DNA of 61,646 nucleotides from Candidatus Obscuribacterales bacterium (GTDB lineage Bacteria > Cyanobacteriota > Vampirovibrionia > Obscuribacterales > Obscuribacteraceae): NCBI GenBank assembly GCA_019746975.1, contig JAIERK010000111.1:1-61646 (forward strand), written 5' to 3'. Below, piece after piece: positions 28,308-38,000 of this stretch; the stretch's first letter is position 1; every line of letters begins with the position of its first letter. The translations under genes were made by a program, and so were the position numbers. The notes beneath the pieces were generated by a model. That model had not been told where the DNA came from and searched no databases. It saw only the letters and a list, made by a program, of their open reading frames with translations.

Positions 28308-28555
28308 TCAGAGTCTAGATTGAGGCGGGGTGCCGATTGTGAAACCAACGCCGAGGCTTTCATCCGAGTCAAAAAGCGAACCACCTCTTTCGATTCCCGA
28401 GGGGAACATTCTTCTTTAGACTCCTCGTCCTCAGTTTCGACTGGCTGAGTGCGGCTCCGCTGCAACTCGCCATGAATATAAACCATCAACGAGACGGCAG
28501 CTGCGATCGCCAGAAGCGACATAGCAAAGAGAAAAATGGTAAGGGTTGGGTTCAT
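28292..28555 (-). CDS. Small single-pass membrane protein
   Basis: An 87-residue protein with one N-terminal membrane helix (about 5-27; FLFAMSLLAIAAAVSLMVYI) and a charged cytosolic tail containing an acidic stretch (VETEDEESKEE). It converges on the kinase gene with a 16-bp tail-to-tail overlap. No clear ribosome-binding site precedes the ATG at 28555. The hydrophobic/charged layout looks like a genuine small protein. Function unknown. Confidence 0.6.
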   Translation of the reverse strand: MNPTLTIFLFAMSLLAIAAAVSLMVYIHGELQRSRTQPVETEDEESKEECSPRESKEVVRFLTRMKASALVSQSAPRLNLDSDYDRN

Positions 28556-28855
28556 TTAAGCGCAACGACCAATTTGTGAGATCAGAATGATCTCGAGGGC
28601 TCCGAAGAATCGAACATGCCAATTATCATACTAGCAACCTCTTGTCTTGTGTGTAAGCTGCAATACAGTGCCAGCTTTTGGCTGTGTTTTTACTCAGTCA
28701 CCAATGTCATGTCGAGTAAATTGTCCTTTCTGGGTACGACAACTACTGTATGGCGGCGCTTGGGCTGACAATCTGGCAACAGCTGATAACAATTGGCGAT
28801 AAACACGAAGAATCGATAACATCCTTTGTTATAGAGCCGTTTTGGAGGAATCGCT
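28556..28855. other. Divergent promoter region, no gene seen
   Basis: About 300 bp separate the small membrane protein from msrB. Several AT-rich -10-like hexamers occur (for example TTATAGAG just before msrB) but none has a convincing -35 partner at the right distance. Confidence 0.35.
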
Positions 28856-29407
28856 ATGGGGAATAGACAGTCACGGATTAATCTTCTGGTCCTGCCGTCA
28901 GGGTTAAGCGCGCTGCTGCTGTTGGCATTCCTGTTCACCCTCTCCGGTTGTGCGACGGCCGAGGAGAAGAGCACCGCCCAGGAGAAAGTCACAAAACAGA
29001 CCGCGCAACAATCGTCCGCGGACAAGGTGGTTAAGTCGAACAGTGAGTGGAAGCAACAGCTCACACCGCAACAATACAACATCACTCGCGAATGCGGTAC
29101 AGAACCGGCATTCAGCGGCGAATACGTCAACAATCATGACGACGGCACCTACCGTTGCGTAGCCTGTGGTAGTCCCCTATTCAGCTCCAAAACCAAGTTC
29201 GACTCACAAACGGGCTGGCCAAGCTTTTATGAACCAATCACCAAGAGTGGTGTCACGGAAAAGCCTGAATACTCTCGCATGGAAGTGCTATGCAGCAAGT
29301 GCGATAGTCACCTCGGTCACGTGTTTCCTGATGGGCCGAAACCGACAAAACTCCGGTATTGCATCAATTCATGCGCTCTCAAGTTTGAGAAGAAGGACGA
29401 CAAATGA
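28856..29407 (+). CDS. msrB: Lipoprotein methionine sulfoxide reductase B
   Basis: A 183-residue protein with a lipoprotein signal (lipobox LSGC, lipidated Cys near residue 32). The MsrB domain (about 60-178) has two zinc CxxC pairs (CVACGSPLF and [12 protein letters not shown]), the substrate loop GWPSFYEPI and the catalytic cysteine in RYCINS. It reduces methionine-R-sulfoxide in proteins; the lipid anchor places it in the envelope. An additional Cys follows shortly after the catalytic motif (SCALKF), where most relatives read SAxLxF. GGAGG precedes the ATG. Its stop overlaps the next gene's start (ATGA), an unusual coupling to a signalling protein. Confidence 0.93.
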   Translation: MGNRQSRINLLVLPSGLSALLLLAFLFTLSGCATAEEKSTAQEKVTKQTAQQSSADKVVKSNSEWKQQLTPQQYNITRECGTEPAFSGEYVNNHDDGTYRCVACGSPLFSSKTKFDSQTGWPSFYEPITKSGVTEKPEYSRMEVLCSKCDSHLGHVFPDGPKPTKLRYCINSCALKFEKKDDK

Positions 29408-31710
29408 CCAAGTCGATACTTCAGATCGACGCAGATCCAACCGTTGGACAGCTAATCAGCTCGATCTTGTCGCCCAAAGGATATGAAATCGAACAGGTGG
29501 CAAGTGGTCAAACGGCGCTGGAAAAGCTGAAAGAGCGCAAGTACGACGTCTGTGTAGTCGGAGATCAGCTCGCCGATCTTGATGGTATCGGTTTTCTCAT
29601 TCAACTGAGAAAGGGAAGTGGCAAGCTCAAGGTTATCCTGGTGACAAAAACATGGCCGTCAAGCGACCTTTACGAGCGGCTGACGAAAGATCTGAAAGTA
29701 GATCTCGTAGCGATTCGTCCGCTCAAGGCGAGCATATTTGGTGCCCAGGTAGACTCCCTCGTCGAGACGGAGCAGGAGCCGAAGAAGGTCGCGCTCAGCG
29801 TAGAGGAGCTTCATTTCGAGGCAATTCAAGCATTGCGATCCAAGTACATCATCGTCTTGCCTGAGAGAATCAAAAAACTGTCGGAAGCATTCGACGCTGC
29901 CAGACATGAACACAAAGAGCCACGCTACCTCGAGGAAGCGATTCGACTGTCGCACAATTTGAAGGGGACCGCAGGCTCTTGCGGGTTGATCGAGTTGAGC
30001 GAAGCCTCCGGGCATCTGGAAGGTGCACTCAAAGCGATCATGGCATCGGGCTTGTTTGACAATGAAACTTCCTGGGACGAAGTACAGAACTTTTTCGATT
30101 ACGTTGTCCAGGTAGCTAACGTAATCGCTTCTTCGAAAGATACAGAAGCGGTTGACGTTTCAACGAAATTGAGAAGCATGGCACCGACGGAGCCTTCGAT
30201 CGCCAGAGTCCTCGCCCAGGAGAGTGCGAAACCGCCAGCAAACACCGCGATCATGCCGTTTTCACTGGAAGGATTCGGAACACCTCTGGGTCAAGTGGTG
30301 AGCGGACAACCGATTGTATCAAGTTCCGAGCCGGACGACATCAGATTGGATAGGCGAACGGCACCGCAGACAGTGGCAACTTCCAACCCGTCCCCAACAA
30401 GCGAAATCGGCAGTCGCCTGCTGCCACTCTCAGAAGATCCTACCTCTATCAGGGTGCTTATCATGGCTCCCGAGCAGCTGCCCGAAATCGATAGAAAAGC
30501 AAACGGATTGCCGGTACAGTTCATTGCCACCACCAACCCGGAAGATGCCCTGGTCACAGCGAGAACACTCGCGCTCGATGCGGTATTGATCGATATCGAC
30601 ACCGGCTCACCCGCCCCTGGAATCACCCTGGCACGTACCATAAGAGGGCTGCCCGGCAACGAGAATCTTCCGGTTGCTTTTGTCTCGACATCGATGAAAC
30701 CGGCAAATCCTGTGGACTCGGCCCACGCAGGAGCTTCGCTCTACCTGGAGAAGCCCGTGGTGCAGCAAATGCTCACCAATGCCGTTGATTATCTGCTAAG
30801 CGTGCGTACAGGCGGCAGACCGCGCATTCTGATCATTGATGACGACGAAGATTTTGTAAAACTTGTTGGAGCAATCCTCGGCAAGGAAGGCATGATTGTC
30901 AAAGGGCTCTGCGCGCCGGACAACGTTGTCGAAGCGGTCGGCAACTTCGCACCGGATATAGTGCTTCTCGACGTGATGATGCCTGGAGTCAGCGGTTACC
31001 AGATCTGTCACCTGATGAGAGAACAACCGCAGTGGCAAGATCTCCCCGTTCTGTTCTTGACCGCTCAGACAGGACTGAGCGCTCGACTCGCAGCATTCGA
31101 GGCCGGCGGCGACGATTACCTCCCAAAACCGGTTGCTCCAGCGGAGCTGCTCATGCGAGTCAAGGTCAGACTGGAGAGAGCGCGCCTTCTGAGAGAGCGT
31201 GCTGACAAAGACATTCTCACCGGTCTAATGATAAGACGTGCCTTCATGGAACAACTGCAAGCGCTTATTTCAGAATCTCTCAACAACAAACTGCACTTCA
31301 GCCTCTGCCTGCTTGACGTCGATCACTTCAAGAACGTCAACGACACATACGGTCACCTGGCAGGAGACCGGGTTCTTACACACCTTGGCGCCTTGATACG
31401 CAGAAGGTTCCGCGTGGAGGACCTGAGAGGACGATGGGGCGGAGAAGAGTTCATAGTGGCGTTCCGTCATATTGAAAAAGAGACGGCTCAGGGCGCCCTG
31501 GAACGTTGCATGGAGGAGCTCAAAAGCCACGTTTTCGACGGTGATAACAATGAGACCTTTTCAGTATCGTTCAGCGCCGGGCTGGTTTCATTTCCGGAGG
31601 ACGGAACAGCACCTCAGACATTAATCAAATTTGCAGACGAATGCCTGTATGAAGCAAAGAGGCAGGGTAGAAGTCGTGTAATTGCAAGGACGGCCCAGTC
31701 AGAGACCTGA
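29404..31710 (+). CDS. Receiver-HPt-receiver-receiver-GGDEF signalling protein
   Basis: A 768-residue cytosolic hub. Receiver 1 (about 1-125) is degenerate: the acceptor position has G53 followed by D54, and the conserved Lys is Arg in AIRPL. An HPt domain (about 140-235) has the phospho-His in [12 protein letters not shown]. Receiver 2 (about 345-455) is divergent but keeps an Asp (AVLIDIDTG). Receiver 3 (about 475-595) is canonical ([24 protein letters not shown]). The diguanylate cyclase domain (about 605-765) has [10 protein letters not shown] and GGEEF, with an RxxD product-inhibition site (RVED) five residues before. It likely makes cyclic-di-GMP under phosphorelay control. The gene overlaps msrB by 4 bp. 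Confidence 0.92.
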   Translation: MTKSILQIDADPTVGQLISSILSPKGYEIEQVASGQTALEKLKERKYDVCVVGDQLADLDGIGFLIQLRKGSGKLKVILVTKTWPSSDLYERLTKDLKVDLVAIRPLKASIFGAQVDSLVETEQEPKKVALSVEELHFEAIQALRSKYIIVLPERIKKLSEAFDAARHEHKEPRYLEEAIRLSHNLKGTAGSCGLIELSEASGHLEGALKAIMASGLFDNETSWDEVQNFFDYVVQVANVIASSKDTEAVDVSTKLRSMAPTEPSIARVLAQESAKPPANTAIMPFSLEGFGTPLGQVVSGQPIVSSSEPDDIRLDRRTAPQTVATSNPSPTSEIGSRLLPLSEDPTSIRVLIMAPEQLPEIDRKANGLPVQFIATTNPEDALVTARTLALDAVLIDIDTGSPAPGITLARTIRGLPGNENLPVAFVSTSMKPANPVDSAHAGASLYLEKPVVQQMLTNAVDYLLSVRTGGRPRILIIDDDEDFVKLVGAILGKEGMIVKGLCAPDNVVEAVGNFAPDIVLLDVMMPGVSGYQICHLMREQPQWQDLPVLFLTAQTGLSARLAAFEAGGDDYLPKPVAPAELLMRVKVRLERARLLRERADKDILTGLMIRRAFMEQLQALISESLNNKLHFSLCLLDVDHFKNVNDTYGHLAGDRVLTHLGALIRRRFRVEDLRGRWGGEEFIVAFRHIEKETAQGALERCMEELKSHVFDGDNNETFSVSFSAGLVSFPEDGTAPQTLIKFADECLYEAKRQGRSRVIARTAQSET

Positions 31711-31771
31711 AAGATCAGCTGGTCACGTAAAGTTAGCCGAGCCCAAATACGATAGCGTGCTCGCGGGAGTC

Positions 31772-31777
31772 TATAAT
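31772..31777 (+). promoter_or_regulatory. Possible -10 box of the lone receiver gene
   Basis: A perfect TATAAT lies 93 bp before the ATG at 31865, in the gap after the GGDEF gene. No -35 match is seen at 16-18 bp, so the call is weak. Confidence 0.35.
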
Positions 31778-31864
31778 GTACACAACTCTCTCTATCGGCA
31801 CCTCTTTTCAATGCCGGATGAGAACGCCTCGGGGCGGGACAAATTCGAACGGTCGACACAGCGT

Positions 31865-32227
31865 ATGGCAAAAATCTTACTGGTAGAAGACGACGAAAAT
31901 CTCTCGGAGACCGTATCCGATTGGCTAACTTACCAGGAGCACGATGTCGAGACAGCACATTCAGGCTTCGAAGCGCTGGAGCATCTCGAGTGCGCGATCT
32001 TCGATCTCATTATTTTGGATTGGAACCTACCAGGCATTGAAGGTCCAGACATCTGCCGCAAGTTCCGCGCCAATGGGGGCGCAACGCCCATTATCATGCT
32101 GACGGGCATGGACTCTTCGTCCGAGAAGCGCGCTTGCCTCGACGCCGGTGCCAATGACTATTTGAAAAAGCCATTCAAGCTCAAAGATCTTTCCGTCAAG
32201 CTCGAGCAGTATCTGTCGACTCAGTAG
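31865..32227 (+). CDS. Stand-alone receiver (CheY-like) protein
   Basis: A 120-residue single receiver domain: EDD at 8-10, phospho-acceptor D52 in LIILDWNLPGIEG, Thr in MLTGMDSS and the lysine in LKKPFKL. It has no output domain, so it would act by protein contact or as a phosphate shuttle. Its first 20 residues closely resemble the OmpR-type regulator at 48616-49287 (both begin MAKILLVEDD), which suggests paralogy. In-frame ATG codons lie upstream (31811) but add no conserved sequence; no ribosome-binding site is evident for any. The 3' end overlaps the converging CPBP gene by 32 bp. It directly follows the receiver/GGDEF protein and may act with it. Confidence 0.85.
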   Translation: MAKILLVEDDENLSETVSDWLTYQEHDVETAHSGFEALEHLECAIFDLIILDWNLPGIEGPDICRKFRANGGATPIIMLTGMDSSSEKRACLDAGANDYLKKPFKLKDLSVKLEQYLSTQ

Positions 32228-33110
32228 GTCGCCACCGGCCTTTTTTGTAGGCAAAGACTAACAAGAGGGTGCCATAAACCACCCCAACAGTGAAGAACGG
32301 CAAACTGGCTTCGGGACCGAACACACCGCCGGTTAATAGAGTATCGCCTTCGACTCTACTGACGAAAATTGACGGACCCGACTCTGTACCAGAAACTATG
32401 GCACCGAATACGGTGCCTTCCATGATATTCCACGCCCAGTGAAAACCAATCGGAAGCCACAATCGACGGGCGATTAGATAAGCACCTGAAAACGGCAATC
32501 CGGCCTCGAATGAGAGAAAAGCACAGGCATAAGCAATGTAACCGAACTCTTGACCGTCAAAGCTTGGATTGAGGAAATGGGCAAATCCAAACAATAGCGA
32601 TGATCCTATCACCGCGATCAATGTATTGCCGCCCTTTTCGAGAATCGAAAAAATAAATCCCCGAAAGATCAACTCCTCTGAAAGTCCACCAAGAAAGAAC
32701 AAAATCAAAGGCGGGATCAAATTGATGTGCAAATTGAACGATTGGATAGAATATACGTTGAGGACAGACATAGCACCAAACATGGTGGCAACCACAATCA
32801 TCCCAAGGCCGATTCCTCTGGCTAGATCCAGAGGAGCCTCTTTGCTAATCAGGCCGGTCTCGCGAATGAAATTGGGAAAACGCCGGCGCAGAAAGACGAA
32901 CATCAGCGAAACAGCTGTGGCAACAAGGATTAGCTCTGAGACGCAATTGCTGTAAGGTCCGCACGATTGAAAGAATTTCGGCGAACAACGTCTGATAAAA
33001 TAGTTGATCAGGTTGAGCGCAACGATCAAAAGGACAAAATATCCTGTCGCACAAAACCCTGACCAACTGACAGATTTGAGGTTAATGTTCCTAAAAACGG
33101 AATTCGTCAA
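32196..33110 (-). CDS. CPBP-family intramembrane metalloprotease
   Basis: A 304-residue integral membrane protein with about eight hydrophobic segments. The three CPBP (ABI/CAAX-protease-like) motifs are present: SEELIFRGF (E145, E146, R150), FGFAHF (H178) and FHWAWN (H224, N228). Family members cleave membrane or prenylated proteins, or act in bacteriocin immunity; the substrate here is unknown. The 3' end overlaps the lone receiver gene by 32 bp tail to tail. The ATG at 33110 opens MTNSVFRNINLKS, a short cytosolic lead before the first helix. No strong ribosome-binding site is seen. Confidence 0.88.
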   Translation of the reverse strand: MTNSVFRNINLKSVSWSGFCATGYFVLLIVALNLINYFIRRCSPKFFQSCGPYSNCVSELILVATAVSLMFVFLRRRFPNFIRETGLISKEAPLDLARGIGLGMIVVATMFGAMSVLNVYSIQSFNLHINLIPPLILFFLGGLSEELIFRGFIFSILEKGGNTLIAVIGSSLLFGFAHFLNPSFDGQEFGYIAYACAFLSFEAGLPFSGAYLIARRLWLPIGFHWAWNIMEGTVFGAIVSGTESGPSIFVSRVEGDTLLTGGVFGPEASLPFFTVGVVYGTLLLVFAYKKGRWRPTESTDTARA

Positions 33111-33272
33111 ATCGGTTTTGAGCCTCTTGCTGTGTTTTGGGGCAAAACAATTTCATGATAGCGCTGTCCTTGAAGGATACGGGAAATTCCTTGCCAATTA
33201 AAGTCCGCGGCCAGCGCACTCTCATTAGGTAACAATAAACAATGGAGAACCCGAAGATCATTTGATCGAAGT

Positions 33273-34076
33273 ATGAGCTATCTAATTCACCTAATATGCG
33301 ACTACGGACCTGGCGATATGGCATGGGCAGAGGTTGTGTCTGCATTTATGCAGAGTTTGCCGCCCACGACGCATCTGCACCAGACCTCGGTGAAACCGTT
33401 CGATACCATAGCGACTGGATTTATTTTGGCACAGCTATCGTTGACGGAAGATCACTTGCGCCCTCGAAGCCTGCTAGTCTTTGCCAACACGGCTCCGCGG
33501 AAGGACAATCTAGCAGCGCGAGTCAACAACGAAGGTGAAGGTCTCTTATTCTGCACGCTGAAGAATGGCGTGCAAGTGGTGGTAGTCAATTCTGGGTTCT
33601 CACTGTCTTTCGTTAAGCATTCGATTCAGGAGATGTGGAGCACACATGTAGAGGATGCCGGAAGCCAGTTTCGATCACGCGACTTTTTCCCAGGCGTCGT
33701 AGGTAGAGTGGTGCTTGGCGATTACTCTTTCATCAATCATCAGCTCGATCCGATTTCGACAATCCCCGAACCGCCGGCCCACGTCATTGGCTACATCGAT
33801 TCCTTCGGTAATATCAAGACTACATTCAGACAATCAGACGCGCTCATATCGGATCTGAAGGCGGGAGACAGGGTGAAGATCCGCATTGGCGGATTCATTC
33901 GAACAGCCACGGTGGCGACTGGCAGCTTCAACATTTTGGAAGGAGATCTCGCTTTTGCGCCCGGCAGTAGCGGCCAACAAGATCGTTTTTGGGAAATCTT
34001 CCAGCGCGGTGGCTCTGCAGCAGGCGAATTCGGTCATCCAACCACAGGCAGCTCGATTCACATCAAGCAGATTTGA
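33273..34076 (+). CDS. SAM hydroxide adenosyltransferase family protein (DUF62)
   Basis: A 267-residue protein. The N-terminal domain starts LIHLICDYGPGDMAW, a divergent form of the DFG-x-x-D motif of S-adenosylmethionine hydrolase/halogenase-family proteins. The C-terminal domain carries the highly conserved GYIDSFGNIKTT and ends with the strand-rich part EGDLAFAPGSSG. Most family members hydrolyse SAM to adenosine and methionine. Because the N-terminal motif is altered (DYGPGD for the usual DFGTxD), activity is uncertain. It is divergent from the CPBP gene and convergent with xpt. No ribosome-binding site is obvious before the ATG. Confidence 0.8.
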   Translation: MSYLIHLICDYGPGDMAWAEVVSAFMQSLPPTTHLHQTSVKPFDTIATGFILAQLSLTEDHLRPRSLLVFANTAPRKDNLAARVNNEGEGLLFCTLKNGVQVVVVNSGFSLSFVKHSIQEMWSTHVEDAGSQFRSRDFFPGVVGRVVLGDYSFINHQLDPISTIPEPPAHVIGYIDSFGNIKTTFRQSDALISDLKAGDRVKIRIGGFIRTATVATGSFNILEGDLAFAPGSSGQQDRFWEIFQRGGSAAGEFGHPTTGSSIHIKQI

Positions 34077-34274
34077 TAAGGTTTCGTGCGAACCACGGGA
34101 AGTCTGCGCCTCGACAGCGCCTATCCGGCAGGCTGAAGGAAACTCTTCACTGCCACTGCCTTACAACAAGTCAGCCCGATAGAAATCGGAAATCGGAAAT
34201 GGTTTAACGTTAACTCTCAACCCGAGTCAGTCATCACTTTTTATGATGAAGATACCCAGGTCCCAGAGCGGGTC

Positions 34275-34868
34275 TCAAGTCGTAGCGATCTTTTCGCCTT
34301 CGAAAATTATCGTGTCTCCGTCAAAGCTCTCAATCACGGCTAGCGATTCGATCTTGATGCCGGATGTTCCGATAGCGTCCCTTCCGCCCTGGAATGATTT
34401 TTCGATTACGGCACCGATGCCGACCAGCTCTGCTCCAGCCTCCTTCACTAACTGCACGAGCGCCTGAAGAGTCTTGGCAGTGGCGAGGAAGTCATCGATG
34501 ATAAGCACTTTGTCTTGAGGTCCGAGGTATTCAGTGGAGACGATCAGCTCGACTTCACCACCTTTGGTTGGCGAGGGAGCGACCTGCCTAAAAGGTTCGC
34601 CACCACCCATGGTGATAGGCCTCTTCTTTCGAGCGAATACCAACGGAAGTTCCAGCGCGATAGCAACTACAAGAGCCGGCGCAATGCCGCTCGTCTCAGC
34701 AGTGAGTATCTTAGTCGCATTGACGTCTTTGAATCGTTTTGCAAACTCATCTCCAATCTGTTTCATCAAGATTGGATCGATCTGATGATTCATAAAATTG
34801 TCGACCTTCAAAACACCTTTGCCTAGATGTTTTCCATCCTTGCGAATGCGATCCTTGAGTATTTGCAT
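34275..34868 (-). CDS. xpt: Xanthine phosphoribosyltransferase
   Basis: A 197-residue purine-salvage enzyme converting xanthine and PRPP to XMP. The N-terminus MQILKDRIRKDG is typical of Xpt, as is VDNFMNHQIDP. The PRPP-binding loop is KVLIIDDFLATAKT. The length matches the family (about 190). I chose the ATG at 34868 because GGAGGAG lies 6 bases upstream; the frame is open to 34928 but that part is unlike the family. A promoter candidate lies at 34949-34978. I looked for a purine riboswitch in the leader and found none of the conserved loop sequences. Confidence 0.93.
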   Translation of the reverse strand: MQILKDRIRKDGKHLGKGVLKVDNFMNHQIDPILMKQIGDEFAKRFKDVNATKILTAETSGIAPALVVAIALELPLVFARKKRPITMGGGEPFRQVAPSPTKGGEVELIVSTEYLGPQDKVLIIDDFLATAKTLQALVQLVKEAGAELVGIGAVIEKSFQGGRDAIGTSGIKIESLAVIESFDGDTIIFEGEKIATT

Positions 34869-34948
34869 TCGTAACTCCTCCAGTTGGAATTGATCATGAC
34901 GCCATCCTTGCCGGCCTTGCGATGGCAACTATTGAGCCGATAACTGCC

Positions 34949-34978
34949 TCTATACAAGGGTACAAGCAAGCATGTCAT
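34949..34978 (-). promoter_or_regulatory. Candidate promoter of xpt
   Basis: On the minus strand ATGACA and TATAGA are separated by 18 bases (five and four of six consensus matches). It lies about 80 bp before the xpt start, a normal distance. Confidence 0.45.
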
Positions 34979-35060
34979 ATAGAAACGACTTATCTACTTT
35001 TGTTGCATCTTCTCATTCTGTTTAATTTCGATATTTTTGATCGATCAATTGCGATAGTCA

Positions 35061-38000
35061 TCATCCCCGAGATCTAGAGCCGGTTCGCTTACCGGTGGAC
35101 TTTGTCCTGGTTCGTGCAACGCTTTTTTTCTCGACCTTGGCTTTCGTTTTTTTACTTCTGGCGGACTGGGCTACGGGCTTAGCATCTTGGTTGGATTTCT
35201 TGCTCTTTCGCGTAGCACTCTTTCCGCCAATCTTCTTCGATTTACCAAGGAGCAATTGCTCAGGAACTGGAAGACTCGGACGAATCGAGAAGTCGGGCAG
35301 TGCTAACGGCTTATCACGAAGATCTTTCAACACCAGTTCCAGCGCCTTGTCCAATTGCGGATCCTTAGCTTCGATGAAATCGTGCGGAGCGATGTCGACA
35401 TCATAATCAGGATCGGTCCCATAATTTTCGACACTCCATCCAACATCTTGAAACCAGAAGCTAAACTCGGGTTGAGTCGTTATGGTTCCATCCACGAGCC
35501 GGTGCCGAGGCCAGATACCTATGACACCACCCCAGGTGCGTTTGCCGACGAGAGGACCAAGATTGTAAATCTTGAAACAATGACTGAATATATCACCGTC
35601 AGATCCCGCGAACTGGTTGGTGACTGCCACTAGAGGACCGCGAACTGATTCCGGCGGGTAAGGTTGAGGAGGTCCCCAGCGACTTATGTCATACCCAACG
35701 CGTTTGCGCAGAAGCTTTTCGAGCAGCAGAGGAGAAACGTGCCCGCCGCGGTTGTATCTTACATCGATAATCAGTCCATCGCAGTTGATTTCAGACAGAT
35801 AGCTCCGATGGAATTCGGCGAAGCCCCACGGTCCCATATCCGGGATGTGAATGTATCCGACCTTGCCGCGAGATTTTGAACGAACGTACTCCCTTCGACC
35901 TTTCACCCAATCGCGATAGCGCAGGGATCGCTCCGACCAGAGCGTCTCGACTACTACATCCCTCTCATTCTTGCCGGAAAGGATCTTCAGTCGCACCTCT
36001 TTTCCAGATTGATTGAGAAGAAGTTGTGAAACCGACGTTTGCCGATCGACGGCTGCTCCATTGACCTTCAATATAAAGTCGCCAACGTTGACATTCAGAC
36101 CGGGGCGCGCAATTGGCGCAACAGTTTCGCGATTCCAACTATCGCCAGCGAGAACCTTCTCGATTCGATAGCCGTTGCTGCGTTTATCAAAAACCAAATC
36201 ACATCCTAGAAAACCGAGATGATAGGAAGGAGCTCGCCGGTGGTCTCCGCCCAACTCGTAGGCGTGCGAAGTGCCGAGTTCTCCCTGCATCTCCCAGATC
36301 AGGTCGGAGACTTCAGATCGGGTCCGTACCCTCGGAAGAAGCTCTCCATAACGCTCTCGGACGAGGTTCCAATCGATATCGGACATTTTTTCATCCCAGA
36401 ACTGCTCTCGCTGCAAGCGCCAGGATTCTTCGTACATCTGCTTCCATTCAGCCTGAGGCGTAACGAGTACTTGAGCTCTCGACAAATCGAGAAAGCCGGA
36501 CTTCCGTCCCTGACCGCTACCAGTAGCAGGCTCTCTGCCGTCCGCAGCTAGCTTTTCGAGTGCGTCAACAGCTCGGAGACGGCGATGCGATCTATAGAAC
36601 ATTGTCTGATTATCGAACGCCAGCCTGATCTGCCCGACTTCCTTTTGTAGTGTGGCCGATCTGGCTTCCTCGAAATCATAGGCTTGAAGAGTGCCTGTGA
36701 CATGGTCATCCAGATACCAAGAGAAATTGGGCTTGATCCCTTCTACAGGAAAAACGGTGAACAGTGCTCGATTGTCCGCTCCCAGTATCTGGCCGTAGCG
36801 ACCTTCGGCTACAGGGAACCCGACAATTCGATCGGCAATACCATCGAAATCGATTCTAACGGTGGAAGCGGCCTTGCCGGCCGGAGCAGCGACTGGAGGC
36901 GCATCGATCTCGACGGTTTTGAGAACTTCCTTGTATGCCTTTGTGAGTGCATCTTTGTAGACTTGCTTGAGATGTTGTTTGTCGTGCGCTTTCACGGCGT
37001 GCGCATCAGACGATTCAGAACCGTTCTTGCCCTGGGTCTCGGTAGAGAATTCGTTAGTCTTTTTCTTTTTGGTCACAATCGGCTTAGGTTCTAAGACAAA
37101 TGGTGAGGGAATATCTTTGCGAAGAGTCACCAGATATGGTTTCATCGCCTTCGGAAATCCATAGTCGAACCTGACTGAATCGAAAACTGGATAGAACTCG
37201 CGAACTCCAAGGAAGTACAAATACTTGCCCTCCGGATCAAACGCAGGCGAAGTGTCGCATCGTATCTCGTCGGTCACGTTATGCACTGAGCCGTCTTGCA
37301 CATCCGCTATCTTGATGTGAAACGATTGAGGATGTGGCGAGAAGCTATAAGCAAGCCATTTCCCGTCAGGAGACCAGTTGAACTCAGTAATTCGATCGGC
37401 TGGACTTCGATCGATGACTCGCATCTTTTTCGTTTTTACATCCAGTATCAATAACTCGTGGCGGTGATTGGAGACAGCGATCTTATCGCCGGTCGGAGCG
37501 ACTCTCATGCTTAGTGCTCGACCGAATTCTTGTGAACTTATCGACTCCGCCTTTTTACTCTGATCTGCGTGATGAATCTCGATCTTCTCGAATCCATCCT
37601 GGTCGCTAACGACTGCAAAACGCTTGCCGTCCGGCAGCCACTCGGACATGCGGTATCGTACGCCACTACCGAGACCGTGCTGAGTAGGCGGACCTTCCCA
37701 GTTGCCCATAGTAATCGGTTGTCCACGAGCGATTAGCGCCACCGAATGACCATCTGGATGGGGAGAGAAGTGTTCGAGGTATTCTCGTCCATCCGAGAAC
37801 TTGCGCTGGACTTGATGTGTGGAGGCTGGTGTCTTTATGTCGATCCGGGTGTTAGAGCCGGTTCGACAATCGAACAGGTACACATCGGAACCACAAGTGT
37901 AGACAATCTTTTTTCCATCAGTGGATGGAAATCGCACATAGTACTGCTTGTGATGCGTATGTTGACGGAGGTCCTTTCCGTCAAAGAGACAAGAGTAAAT

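Noticed and set aside
32222..32250. Terminator-like run GGTCG-CCAC-CGGCC followed by six T after the lone receiver gene
   Set aside because: The stem has only five pairs including a G-U and lies inside the coding end of the converging CPBP gene, so I do not call it.
34204..34213. TTAACGTTAA palindrome between two converging genes
   Set aside because: A 10-bp AT-rich palindrome is expected by chance in 60 kb and no promoter or U-tract is associated.
34869..35060. Possible purine riboswitch before xpt
   Set aside because: The conserved loop sequences of the purine aptamer are absent; only an ordinary promoter and ribosome-binding site are visible.
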